A stretch of 41,395 nucleotides of DNA. Origin: Marinobacterium sp. xm-d-530 (GTDB lineage: Bacteria > Pseudomonadota > Gammaproteobacteria > Pseudomonadales > Balneatricaceae). Numbering within the stretch: position 1 is the first letter of the stretch; every line of letters begins with the position of its first letter. The notes beneath the pieces are model-generated. The model worked only from the letters and a program-made list of their open reading frames with translations, was not told where the DNA came from and searched no databases. Shown here piece by piece: positions 34,029 through 41,395 of this stretch. Both the position numbers and the translations under genes were made by a program. The DNA lies in the NCBI GenBank assembly GCA_949499045.1, contig CATEEE010000259.1, forward strand, positions 1-41,395, given 5' to 3'.

Positions 34029-35210
34029 ATGAGTAAAGATCCAATTGTCATTGTTAGTGCTGTCCGAACCCCAATGGGGGGCATGATGGGTGTTTTTAAA
34101 GACGTTAGAGCACCAGATTTGGGTGCCACAGCAATTAATGCAGCCATTAATCGAGCAGGAATTTCTAAAGCTGATATTGATGAAGTGATCATGGGTTGTG
34201 TCCTTCCAGCAGGTCTTGGTCAAGCACCGGCTCGTCAAGCTTCGCGTGCTGCAGGCTTACCGGACGCGACCGGCTGTACAACCATCAACAAGATGTGTGG
34301 TTCTGGGATGAAAGCAGTCATGCTTGCTCATGATCAACTTGCAGCGGGTACAATTGATGTAATGGTTGCAGGTGGTATGGAGAACATGAGCCAAGCGCCA
34401 TATCTATTGCCAAAAGCTCGTGCAGGTATGCGAATGGGACATTCGCAAGTCATAGATCATATGTTTTTTGATGGTCTTGAGGATGCCTATGAAGGTGGTT
34501 TGATGGGACTTTATGCCCAGAAAACTGCAGATGACTATTCAGTCACTCGAGAAGCGATGGATGACTTTGCCATTAATTCATTAGAAAAGGCGCTTGGTGC
34601 GATCGACCGCAAAGAGTTCGTTGAAGAAATTGCACCGGTTAGTGTGAAGACACGAAGAGGTGAGGCACTTATTGAGTTGGATGAACAACCTGGTAATGCC
34701 AGGATAGATAAAATTAGAACTCTCAAACCGGCCTTCAAACAAGATGGAACGGTAACTGCTGCAAATTCCAGTTCGATTTCTGATGGGGCTTCAGCCCTTT
34801 TATTAATGCGCGAATCTACAGCAAAGTCCAAAGGTCTAAAACCTCTGGCTCGAATAGTATCTCATACTACTCATGCTCAGTTGCCCGCTGAGTTCACCAT
34901 TGCGCCTATTGGCGCTATTCAGAAAGCCATCAAAAGAGCCAACTGGGAACTTGATTCAGTAGATTTGTTCGAGATCAATGAAGCTTTTGCGGTTGTAACT
35001 TTGTTAGCGGTCAACGAGCTTGGCCTTGATATCTCCAAGGTTAATGTACGAGGCGGTGCATGTGCGTTGGGACATCCGATCGGCTCAAGTGGTTCTCGTA
35101 TCCTCGTTACTCTGATTCATGCACTTAAGCAAAGTGGCAAAAAACGCGGTCTAGCGTCACTTTGTATTGGCGGTGGCGAAGCAACTGCAATGGCGATTGA
35201 GATGGTTTAA
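34029..35210 (+). CDS. Acetyl-CoA C-acetyltransferase (thiolase)
   Basis: This 393-residue degradative thiolase cleaves acetoacetyl-CoA with CoA to two acetyl-CoA, or runs the reverse condensation. Catalytic residues are Cys90 in NKMCGSGMKAV, His349 in GGACALGHPIGSSG and Cys379 in SLCIGGGEA. GGMENMSQAPYLL and EINEAFAVV are also present. The length and motifs place it with AtoB/PhaA-type short-chain thiolases. It heads an operon preceded by a LiuR-type operator. Together with the acetoacetyl-CoA synthetase in this operon it would complete leucine catabolism to acetyl-CoA. Confidence 0.94.
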   Translation: MSKDPIVIVSAVRTPMGGMMGVFKDVRAPDLGATAINAAINRAGISKADIDEVIMGCVLPAGLGQAPARQASRAAGLPDATGCTTINKMCGSGMKAVMLAHDQLAAGTIDVMVAGGMENMSQAPYLLPKARAGMRMGHSQVIDHMFFDGLEDAYEGGLMGLYAQKTADDYSVTREAMDDFAINSLEKALGAIDRKEFVEEIAPVSVKTRRGEALIELDEQPGNARIDKIRTLKPAFKQDGTVTAANSSSISDGASALLLMRESTAKSKGLKPLARIVSHTTHAQLPAEFTIAPIGAIQKAIKRANWELDSVDLFEINEAFAVVTLLAVNELGLDISKVNVRGGACALGHPIGSSGSRILVTLIHALKQSGKKRGLASLCIGGGEATAMAIEMV

Positions 35211-35223
35211 GGAGTGGGTTCGA

Positions 35224-35985
35224 ATGCAAATTAAGAATAATGTTTTTGTTATTACCGGAGGTGGCCGCGGTTTAGGTCGTGCAATGGCTGAAAGTCTTGC
35301 CAAACAGGGAGCTAGCCTAGCTCTCATCGACCTAAATAATGAGAACCTTCTGGAAGCAACTTCTTCCTGTGAGTCTCTTGGAGGCAAAGCACAGGGATAC
35401 GTTTGTGATATCACGGTCGAGAAAGACGTTGAGGAATGTTTCGTAAAAATTAAAAAAGACTTTGGACAAATCAATGGATTAGTGAATAACGCAGGCTTGA
35501 TGCGTGACGGTATGTTGATCAAAGTGAAAGACGGTGAACTTCAAGCAAAAATGTCTGTTGATCAGTTTCAGTCGGTTGTAAACGTTAATTTGCTGGGTAC
35601 CTTTCTCTGTGGTCGCGAGGCCGCTGCGATTATGGCGACACAGGGAGAGGGAGGGGTCATTGTTAATATCTCTTCAGTTTCACGAGCTGGCAATATCGGG
35701 CAGACCAATTACTCAGCTACAAAGTCTGCGGTAGCAACAATGGTTACAAGCTGGGCGGGTGAGTTGGCACGCCACGGAATTAGGGTGGGTGGTATCGCTC
35801 CAGGGGTCATTGCCACTGAGATGACAGCACAAATGAAACCTGAAGCGATAGATCGGATGATATCGGCTGTACCCCTTCGTCGATTGGGTGAGACAGCTGA
35901 GATGGCTCATACTCTTCAATACATCATAGAAAATGACTTTTTTACCGGCCGTATCATAGAAATGGATGGCGGATTGAGAATTTAG
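35224..35985 (+). CDS. Short-chain dehydrogenase/reductase (FabG/PhaB-like)
   Basis: This 253-residue SDR has the nucleotide motif TGGGRGLGRAMA, LVNNAGLMRDGM, the catalytic serine in NISSVSRAGN and YSATK, and a C-terminal GGIAPGVIATEMTAQ segment. The acidic residue in ALIDLNNENL after the second strand suggests NAD rather than NADP. The start is placed at 35224, since AAGGAG lies 9 bases before it; the frame upstream only overlaps thiolase. Its substrate may be a 3-hydroxyacyl- or 3-oxoacyl-CoA of this operon; the step is not known. Confidence 0.87.
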   Translation: MQIKNNVFVITGGGRGLGRAMAESLAKQGASLALIDLNNENLLEATSSCESLGGKAQGYVCDITVEKDVEECFVKIKKDFGQINGLVNNAGLMRDGMLIKVKDGELQAKMSVDQFQSVVNVNLLGTFLCGREAAAIMATQGEGGVIVNISSVSRAGNIGQTNYSATKSAVATMVTSWAGELARHGIRVGGIAPGVIATEMTAQMKPEAIDRMISAVPLRRLGETAEMAHTLQYIIENDFFTGRIIEMDGGLRI

Positions 35986-36007
35986 TTAAATATATGAGGA
36001 AAATGGC

Positions 36008-36466
36008 ATGCGCTATTTTGATGATTTCTTTATAGGCGAACGTTTGGAAGGGGGAAGTGCCACTTTATCAGAGGCACAAATTATCGATTTCGCGATGATG
36101 TACGATCCTCAGAGTTTCCACGTTGATAATCAGGCTGCAGCCGAAAGTCACTTTGGAGGTCTAATAGCCAGTGGATTTCAAACAATTGCCCTCTGTTTTA
36201 GATTGTTTATTCAAAGGGATCATTTCCGCGCATGCTCCATGGGTGGCCCCGCGATCGATGAGCTACGTTTCATCATTCCGGTTAGACCAGGCGATACTCT
36301 TCGAAGTGAGGCTGAAATCTTAGAACTCACCCCGTCTCGATCCAAGCCTGACGTTGGAATTGTTCGTTACCGAATAGTGGGCACCAATCAACATAAAGAG
36401 AAGGTTGTGAGTTACGTAGTTACTAATATGCTTAAACGACAACCTACTGACGAGCATAAGCGTTAA
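36008..36466 (+). CDS. MaoC-like (R)-specific hydratase family protein
   Basis: This 152-residue hot-dog protein carries Asp33 and His38 in MMYDPQSFHVD, the R-hydratase catalytic pair, followed by FGGLIASGFQ and IIPVRPGDTLRSE. It is similar along its length to the MaoC protein at 633-1109. Placed 22 bases after the SDR, it could work with that enzyme on an (R)-3-hydroxyacyl-CoA. No step of leucine degradation needs it, so it may belong to a different substrate that shares the thiolase. An AGGAAA ribosome site precedes the ATG. Confidence 0.84.
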   Translation: MRYFDDFFIGERLEGGSATLSEAQIIDFAMMYDPQSFHVDNQAAAESHFGGLIASGFQTIALCFRLFIQRDHFRACSMGGPAIDELRFIIPVRPGDTLRSEAEILELTPSRSKPDVGIVRYRIVGTNQHKEKVVSYVVTNMLKRQPTDEHKR

Positions 36467-36479
36467 TAAGGTTATATTC

Positions 36480-38429
36480 ATGACGAAACTGCTTTGGCAA
36501 CCGACGCAATCACAAATTGAGCAGACCAAAATTTGGAAATTTCAGCAGATTATTAATAAAAAATACTCATTGGAATTAAAAGGTTATGACGAACTTCATA
36601 AGTGGTCTGTAGAAAATGCTGAGAAATTCTGGTCTTGCATTTGGGATATAACTGACGTCAAAGGTCAGAAAGGGCAAGCGCCATATTTATTAGACGCACA
36701 CAAGATGCCAGGTGCTAGATGGTTTCCTCATGCTCAATTGAATTATGCTGAAAACCTTCTTCGGTTTCGTGATGATCAGACAGCAATCATATTCCGCAAC
36801 GAGAAGGGCATGCGGCAGTGTATAAGTTTTGCCGAGCTGTATACACAAGTCGCACAATGTTCTGCTGCATTGCGTAAGGTTGGCGTTAAAAAGGGGGACG
36901 TGGTTGCTGGTTTTTTACCCAATTTGCCACACACTTGTGTGGCTATGCTTGCTGCAACCAGTTTAGGTGCGGTGTGGACATCTTGCTCTCCTGATTTTGG
37001 CTTTCAGGGTGTTCTTGATCGCTTTGGCCAAGTCAGTCCAAAAATTCTTTTCACCGTCAGCTCTTATCTTTACAACGGCAAGCGAATTGAAACGCTTCAC
37101 AAGAGTCTCGAGCTTGTTGAGGCTATTCCCTCATTAGAGCAGATGGTAGTGATGCCATACCTAGATGAGCCATCTGAAGATTTTGGCATAAGGAAAGTTA
37201 CTCACTGGAACGACTTTATTGATGCACTTGCGACAGACGTTGAGTTTGAACCGATGGCGTTCGATGACCCTCTATACATTATGTACTCATCAGGTACGAC
37301 TGGTCAGCCAAAATGCATAATTCATGGTGTCGGAGGCACACTATTGCAGCACCTCAAGGAGCATCAACTTCATACAGACATTAATCGTAATGATATTTTT
37401 TTCTATTACACCACTTGTGGTTGGATGATGTGGAATTGGCTGGTAAGTGGTCTGGCAACGGGTGCTACGCTGATGTTGTTTGATGGCTCTCCGTTTGCAC
37501 CAACCCCACAGATTTTGTGGGATATGGCTGAGGAAGAGTCTGTTAGTATTTTTGGAACAAGTGCAAAGTATTTAGCAGCACTTGAGAAAGCGGGCGTAAA
37601 GCCTCGTGAGTCTCACAGATTACCGCAACTTCGAGCGGTACTTTCGACTGGTTCACCACTGAGTAACGAAAGCTTTGAGTATGTCTATCGTGATATTAAA
37701 GATGACCTTCTATTGGCTTCTATATCTGGCGGTACAGATATTGTTTCTTGCTTTGCTCTTGGTTGTCCTATTTTGCCTGTGTTTGCCGGCGAACTTCAGT
37801 GCCGCGGTTTAGGGATGGCGGTAGCCATACTTGATGATGGCGGTGAAACTGTTTTGGAACAGAAGGGTGAGCTTGTCTGTACGTCTCCATTTCCCTCTAT
37901 GCCTATTGGTTTTTGGGATGATGCTGATCAGTCCAAATATCACTCAGCTTATTTTGAAAGGTTTGAAAACATATGGGCGCATGGTGACTACGGTGAAATT
38001 ACGGCCCGTGGAGGGTTAATCATCCATGGACGGTCTGATGCTGTATTAAACCCAGGTGGTGTAAGGATTGGTACAGCAGAAATTTATCGTCAGGTTGAGC
38101 GTTTGGATGAAGTTCTTGAGAGTGTCTGCATCGGTCAGCCATGGAAGGATGATACCCGCGTAGTCCTGTTTGTCGTGTTGCGCGATGGTTTTGAACTAGA
38201 CAGTGATCTTAAGCAGAAAATTCGTCAGCAAATTCTGAAAAATACGACTCCCCGCCATGTGCCCGCTGTGATTATTAAGGTTGATGAAATACCTAGAACT
38301 ATCAGTGGAAAGATTGTTGAGCTTGCCGTTAGGAAAACCATTCTGGGTGAGCAGATCAACAATGTAGAAGCTATTGCTAATCCCCAAGCTTTGGATCTAT
38401 TCAGGAATTTACCTGAGTTGGAGAGGTAA
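36480..38429 (+). CDS. Acetoacetyl-CoA synthetase
   Basis: This 649-residue adenylate-forming enzyme converts acetoacetate, ATP and CoA to acetoacetyl-CoA. It has the family-specific GARWFPHAQLNYAENLLR region, the loop MYSSGTTGQPKCIIHGVGGT, FFYYTTCGWMMWNWLVSGLA, SGGTDIVSCFALG, HGRSDAVLNPGGVRIGTAEI and the lysine segment PRTISGKIVELAVRK. The SSGTTGxPK-CI and TTCGWMMWN forms distinguish it from acetyl-CoA and propionyl-CoA synthetases. It sits 13 bases after the MaoC gene and links the HMG-CoA lyase product to the thiolase. Confidence 0.95.
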   Translation: MTKLLWQPTQSQIEQTKIWKFQQIINKKYSLELKGYDELHKWSVENAEKFWSCIWDITDVKGQKGQAPYLLDAHKMPGARWFPHAQLNYAENLLRFRDDQTAIIFRNEKGMRQCISFAELYTQVAQCSAALRKVGVKKGDVVAGFLPNLPHTCVAMLAATSLGAVWTSCSPDFGFQGVLDRFGQVSPKILFTVSSYLYNGKRIETLHKSLELVEAIPSLEQMVVMPYLDEPSEDFGIRKVTHWNDFIDALATDVEFEPMAFDDPLYIMYSSGTTGQPKCIIHGVGGTLLQHLKEHQLHTDINRNDIFFYYTTCGWMMWNWLVSGLATGATLMLFDGSPFAPTPQILWDMAEEESVSIFGTSAKYLAALEKAGVKPRESHRLPQLRAVLSTGSPLSNESFEYVYRDIKDDLLLASISGGTDIVSCFALGCPILPVFAGELQCRGLGMAVAILDDGGETVLEQKGELVCTSPFPSMPIGFWDDADQSKYHSAYFERFENIWAHGDYGEITARGGLIIHGRSDAVLNPGGVRIGTAEIYRQVERLDEVLESVCIGQPWKDDTRVVLFVVLRDGFELDSDLKQKIRQQILKNTTPRHVPAVIIKVDEIPRTISGKIVELAVRKTILGEQINNVEAIANPQALDLFRNLPELER

Positions 38430-38433
38430 GCAA

Positions 38434-39216
38434 ATGAATAGGATGGTAGATACTGGCTATGGACAAGTAAATACTCAATCATGGGGCTTTGAGCTCTATC
38501 CTGACCGTGCACCAGTTGTTCTTTTACATGATTCTTTGGGCTGCATATCTTTGTGGCGTCAATTTCCAGAACAACTGCTCAACTGTTTAAAAAGGCCAAT
38601 TATTGCTTATGATCGTCTTGGTTTTGGTATATCAGATAAGCGCGAAGCCTTGCCTAATTTAGATTTTGTGGAAGAAGAGGCCAGGCTTTACTTTCCAAGG
38701 ATCAAAACTGCTCTTGGCTTAAAAGAATATGTGATTTTGGGGCATTCGGTGGGCGGTGCAATGGCTGTTGAGATTGGAGCATCAGACCCGGACTGTCTAG
38801 CAGTGATCACCATAGCTGCTCAAGCGTTTGTAGAAGAGCGAACGCTCGATGGTATTCGCGAAGCTAAGGAGCTGTTTCAGCAAGACGGTCAAATCGAAAA
38901 GTTGGAACGATGGCATGGAAATAAGTCTCGTTGGGTTCTAGATGCCTGGACAGATACTTGGCTCAATCCCAATTTTGAAAATTGGCACCTTACTGCTGCA
39001 TTAAATTCGTTGAAGTCTCCGGTTCTTGCCATTCATGGGGAGCAAGATGAGTATGGTTCTGTGGCATTTCCACAGTATATTTCCGATCATAGTTCAGGTT
39101 TTTCTGAACAAGTAATCATTCCAAACTGTGCACATAATCCTCATAGAACCGATGAAGAGTTGGTACTTGGGTGTATAAAACAGTTTTTAGAAACAAACCT
39201 AAAAAATAAACATTAA
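38434..39216 (+). CDS. Alpha/beta-fold hydrolase
   Basis: This 260-residue hydrolase has the oxyanion-hole segment LLHDSLGCISLWRQFP, the nucleophile elbow LGHSVGGAMA with the catalytic serine, LAIHGEQDEYG with the acid, and NCAHNPHRTDE with the histidine. It starts at 38434, 4 bases after the synthetase stop, with GAGAGG before the ATG. The family covers esterases, lactonases and C-C hydrolases. In context it may release an acid that the synthetase or another ligase activates. The substrate cannot be assigned. Confidence 0.84.
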   Translation: MNRMVDTGYGQVNTQSWGFELYPDRAPVVLLHDSLGCISLWRQFPEQLLNCLKRPIIAYDRLGFGISDKREALPNLDFVEEEARLYFPRIKTALGLKEYVILGHSVGGAMAVEIGASDPDCLAVITIAAQAFVEERTLDGIREAKELFQQDGQIEKLERWHGNKSRWVLDAWTDTWLNPNFENWHLTAALNSLKSPVLAIHGEQDEYGSVAFPQYISDHSSGFSEQVIIPNCAHNPHRTDEELVLGCIKQFLETNLKNKH

Positions 39217-39229
39217 TAGGGTGTAAGTA

Positions 39230-39979
39230 ATGACGGTTTTAATTCGTGAAGATGACAATGGTGTGGTTAACCTAACACTGAACAGACCTGAACATTTCAA
39301 TACGCTTTCGGAAGCATTAATCGAAGCATTGCAACGCGAGCTTGATGATGTTGCTAAAGATGATCAAGTCCGCTGTGTGATTATTTCAGGTAACGGTCGT
39401 GGTTTCTGTGCAGGGCAAGATCTTAAAGAAATGCGAGAAAATCCAGATAAAAATTACTATCAAACTCTCTTTAGTCGAAGTGCAAAGTTAATGCAAAGCA
39501 TCATTGCTTTACCGGTTCCTGTAATCGCAAAGGTTCACGGAATTGCAACGGCAGCAGGCTGTCAGCTAGTTGCCAGCTGTGATCTTGTTATAGCTGCCTC
39601 CTCAGCACGTTTTGCAGTCTCTGGAATAAAACTCGGTCTTTTCTGCTCCACACCGGCCGTGGCTCTATCACGATCAATTGCGCCGAAACGTGCCTTCGAT
39701 ATGCTTGTTACAGGTGACTTTATTGATGCTGAAACCGCATGTAATTGGGGACTTGTAAGTCAAGTTGTAAAGCCTGAGATTCTCGACCAAGCTGTCGCTC
39801 TTAAAGTGGAAAAAATACTTGAGAAAAGCCCTGAGGCAATTCGCTATGGAAAAGCCATGTTCCACCCTCAAAGCCAGATGAATCTATCAGAGGCATATAT
39901 GTTTGCAGGGGAAGTAATGGCAGACAACATGATGTGCCCATCTGCTATTGATCAAATAGACAATTTTATAAATAAATAA
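39230..39979 (+). CDS. ECHDC3-like crotonase family protein
   Basis: This 249-residue crotonase has FCAGQDLKEMR, the oxyanion segment KVHGIATAAGCQLVASCDL and ARFAVSGIKLGLFCSTPAVA. The last segment is characteristic of the ECHDC3-like group. The first catalytic glutamate of hydratases is glycine here (VSGIK) and the second is aspartate (AFDML), so ordinary hydration is unlikely and its reaction is unknown. It follows the hydrolase by 13 bases with a GGGTG ribosome site. Confidence 0.85.
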   Translation: MTVLIREDDNGVVNLTLNRPEHFNTLSEALIEALQRELDDVAKDDQVRCVIISGNGRGFCAGQDLKEMRENPDKNYYQTLFSRSAKLMQSIIALPVPVIAKVHGIATAAGCQLVASCDLVIAASSARFAVSGIKLGLFCSTPAVALSRSIAPKRAFDMLVTGDFIDAETACNWGLVSQVVKPEILDQAVALKVEKILEKSPEAIRYGKAMFHPQSQMNLSEAYMFAGEVMADNMMCPSAIDQIDNFINK

Positions 39980-40024
39980 CGCGTAACTATTTTCGACGAC
40001 GTTTAGATTGAACGGGAGCCCGTC

Positions 40025-40489
40025 ATGCAAGGTTCATACGTATATGCTTTGGTAATGTTATCGGCAGGTATAGGAATTCCAACAATGGCCACTTTAAACA
40101 GTGGGCTGGGCAGCAAACTACAAAGTACCTCGTTGGCTACTGCAATGGCATTAGCTTTGGGTTTTTTAACAGTCTCAATCTATTTGATCGCGACTGAGGG
40201 ATTTCCCAAAAAGTTTATCGCCAGTGAATTACCTTTTTTCTTTTATCTAGGGGGTTTATGCGTAGCTTTCTACGTAATAAGTGTGACTTGGATAGTTCCT
40301 AAGTTTGGGGTATCCAATGCCATAGCTTTTGCGCTACTAGGTCAGCTTTTGGCTATGAGCGTTATAGATCACTTCGGTTTATTCGGCGCTCAGCAATATC
40401 AAATTACGGTCAAGCGTTTGTTAGGTTTGATAACTATGGCAGTCGGTATTTATTTGGTTCTGGATAAATCTACTGGGGTCACTCGTTAG
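40025..40489 (+). CDS. YdcZ/DUF606-type small membrane protein
   Basis: This 154-residue protein consists of about five hydrophobic helices (about residues 5-22, 37-57, 68-92, 95-115, 128-147). ATLNSGLGSKLQSTSLATAM and FGVSNAIAFALLGQLLAMSV recall the DUF606 (DctA-YdcZ) family, half-size relatives of the drug/metabolite transporters that probably act as dimers in the inner membrane. It follows the ECHDC3-like gene by 45 bases, with a GGGAG ribosome site, and may be the last gene of the operon. Transported substrate unknown. Confidence 0.75.
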   Translation: MQGSYVYALVMLSAGIGIPTMATLNSGLGSKLQSTSLATAMALALGFLTVSIYLIATEGFPKKFIASELPFFFYLGGLCVAFYVISVTWIVPKFGVSNAIAFALLGQLLAMSVIDHFGLFGAQQYQITVKRLLGLITMAVGIYLVLDKSTGVTR

Positions 40490-40547
40490 ATTTAGCGCAT
40501 AATATCCGTAAACATTGAGTGTGTAATTTTCTGAAACGTTAACATAT

Positions 40548-40760
40548 TTAAAGAAAATCTTTCCCAACCGTTTTTGAAGCCAGTACCTCTTCATGCAAGG
40601 CTAGTATGGTCTGACTGTGCTCTTTAGCGAGCTCTGAAAGATTCTCTTTTGCCATCGTCACTTTCTCATCCAGAATTGCTTCTCGAAGCTGTTCAGGTGT
40701 CCACTGTTCAGCATAAGAGCGTAACGATTCCAAATAACTGTGAGGTTGTATCTTGATCAT
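40548..40760 (-). CDS. Hypothetical small protein
   Basis: This 70-residue frame encodes a hydrophilic, probably all-helical protein (for example EQWTPEQLREAILDEKVTMA, then ELAKEHSQTILALHEEVLAS). I do not recognise the family. The start at 40760 is chosen over a longer frame from 40916 because the added part runs into the neighbouring ORF and looks non-coding. There is no clear ribosome site. A LexA-like box lies 15 bases upstream, which would make it an SOS-controlled small protein if real. Confidence 0.45.
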   Translation of the reverse strand: MIKIQPHSYLESLRSYAEQWTPEQLREAILDEKVTMAKENLSELAKEHSQTILALHEEVLASKTVGKDFL

Positions 40761-40775
40761 AAAAGAATACTTTTT

Positions 40776-40791
40776 GTGTATGTTTATACAG
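40776..40791 (-). promoter_or_regulatory. Possible LexA (SOS) box
   Basis: On the minus strand the 16 bases read CTGTATAAACATACAC. The gammaproteobacterial LexA consensus is CTGT-N8-ACAG; this has the full left half and three of four bases of the right half, with an A/T-rich centre. It lies just upstream of the small ORF at 40548-40760. A single mismatch in the conserved half makes it tentative. Confidence 0.35.
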
Positions 40792-40806
40792 TTTAGGCAT
40801 GGGCCC

Positions 40807-41022
40807 CTAATTTGGAAAGGCTTGATCGAGTTTTTTGACCAATACTTTAGGCAAATACCTTCTAGGATCATCCATTCCAATCGCGACGTCACTGGATATA
40901 ATTTCACGCCCTTCACTACTGATGATTGAGCAGATCAGATAATTTTTACCTTCTAAAAGCTCGCACTCAACCCTATACCCCATTTCTTCAATCATACGTG
41001 AAACTACGTGTGTGAAATTCAT
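40807..41022 (-). CDS. Hypothetical small protein
   Basis: This frame encodes about 71 residues from an ATG at 41022 that is preceded by a good GAAGGG site. The sequence (NFTHVVSRMIEEMGYRVECE, then YLICSIISSEGREIISSDVA) alternates hydrophobic and charged residues like a real alpha/beta protein, but I recognise no family. The frame stays open upstream to 41166, which would give up to 119 residues. A competing plus-strand frame at 41012-41194 makes that extension doubtful. Confidence 0.42.
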   Translation of the reverse strand: MNFTHVVSRMIEEMGYRVECELLEGKNYLICSIISSEGREIISSDVAIGMDDPRRYLPKVLVKKLDQAFPN

Positions 41023-41238
41023 CCCATACCCTTCATCGAAGCCTAGTACATTCGCAGATGACCCTGATGCACTTGAGTTCTGGGTACACAAAGAAAGCTC
41101 CACAATGTTTCTGGTCATACCTAAAGAGAACACAAAGCAGTTAGACATGGCGATCAAACAGAACATGGCAAACTTTGTGTTTGACCAGGCTTAGGCTTCG
41201 GCACCTAAATATCTGAACATCCAAAAGGTGGCAGCTGC

Positions 41239-41395
41239 GTGATAACAACGAGCAAAGAGAGAGCTATTGAGCTCGCAAGGGAATACAGATCGATGCGCGA
41301 ACTCAACCGTCCAGAATGTTCTGACTATTTAGTCGTTATTCTGGAAAGTGAGATAGTGGGTTATAACTACTCTATGCGCTACGCAAGCAGCACAC
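41239..41395 (+). CDS. Hypothetical protein, truncated by the right edge
   Basis: A GTG at 41239 with an AAAAGGTGG site about 8 bases before it opens a frame that continues to the window end (52 complete codons). It begins VITTSKERAIELAREYRSMR and continues with a hydrophobic YLVVILESEIVGYNY segment. The composition is protein-like, but there is no recognisable domain in this portion. Confidence 0.5.
   Translation, partial: MITTSKERAIELAREYRSMRELNRPECSDYLVVILESEIVGYNYSMRYASST

Noticed and set aside
36008..36466. Long direct duplication linking the two MaoC genes
   Set aside because: The two proteins share catalytic residues and general layout, but clearly differ in sequence; they are old paralogues rather than a recent repeat.
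40536..40545. A third LiuR-like site, ACGTTAACAT
   Set aside because: It matches only half of the palindrome and lies at the 3' ends of two convergent genes, not upstream of any start.
41012..41194. A 60-residue plus-strand ORF starting with GTG
   Set aside because: It overlaps the start of the minus-strand ORF and has no ribosome site; its composition is protein-like, so it remains possible, but the minus-strand frame with a good GAAGGG site was preferred.

Overview
The window reads as chromosome of a moderately A+T-rich, probably marine Gammaproteobacterium. The evidence is the gene families themselves: a LiuR-headed liu operon, mmsAB with an AraC-type MmsR, PrpE, and AHL-free, PAS-rich FixL/FixJ-type signalling. 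Species cannot be named from the sequence. No rRNA, tRNA, CRISPR array or intact insertion sequence was seen. Almost everything is acyl-CoA catabolism, and the block looks like a branched-chain amino acid and branched acyl-CoA degradation island.

Layout. (1) 1-616: scrambled edge. A 5'-truncated glpD fragment (minus strand) abuts the C-terminal half of an integrative-conjugative-element membrane protein, followed by what may be the start of the next ICE gene. (2) 633-3164: a MaoC hydratase and an MBL-fold hydrolase (minus), divergent from a crotonase (plus). (3) 3296-10752 (minus): a complete valine branch from isobutyryl-CoA to propionyl-CoA (mmsA, isobutyryl-CoA dehydrogenase, enoyl-CoA hydratase, 3-hydroxyisobutyryl-CoA hydrolase, mmsB), ending with prpE; an mmsR-type regulator is divergent and is followed by a GFA-family gene that looks decayed. 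(4) 12276-16690 (plus): an unassigned four-gene operon of acyl-CoA dehydrogenase, alpha-methylacyl-CoA racemase-like protein, acyl-CoA ligase and PaaI-like thioesterase, preceded by nested inverted repeats. (5) 16698-19641 (minus): methyltransferase, soluble two-PAS histidine kinase and FixJ-like response regulator. (6) 19689-28984 (minus): liuR-liuA-B-C-D-E, the leucine pathway from isovaleryl-CoA to acetoacetate plus acetyl-CoA, with an AhpD-like protein and an acyl-CoA ligase at the end. (7) 29282-33952 (plus): a branched-chain amino acid type ABC transporter in the order G-F-binding protein-H-M. (8) 34029-40489 (plus): thiolase, SDR, MaoC, acetoacetyl-CoA synthetase, alpha/beta hydrolase, ECHDC3-like crotonase and a YdcZ-like membrane protein. 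(9) 40490-41395: small unrecognised ORFs, one with a LexA-like box.

How they fit. The transporter would import branched-chain amino acids or a related compound; liu and mms degrade the leucine and valine skeletons; acetoacetate from LiuE would be activated by the acetoacetyl-CoA synthetase and split by the thiolase. Two near-identical palindromes (29025-29040 before liuR and 33992-34007 before the thiolase) suggest that LiuR ties the last two arms together. The least explained parts are the racemase-containing operon with its repeats, the neighbouring methyltransferase/two-component operon whose only visible upstream DNA is a terminator, and the SDR/MaoC/hydrolase/ECHDC3 genes within the acetoacetate operon.
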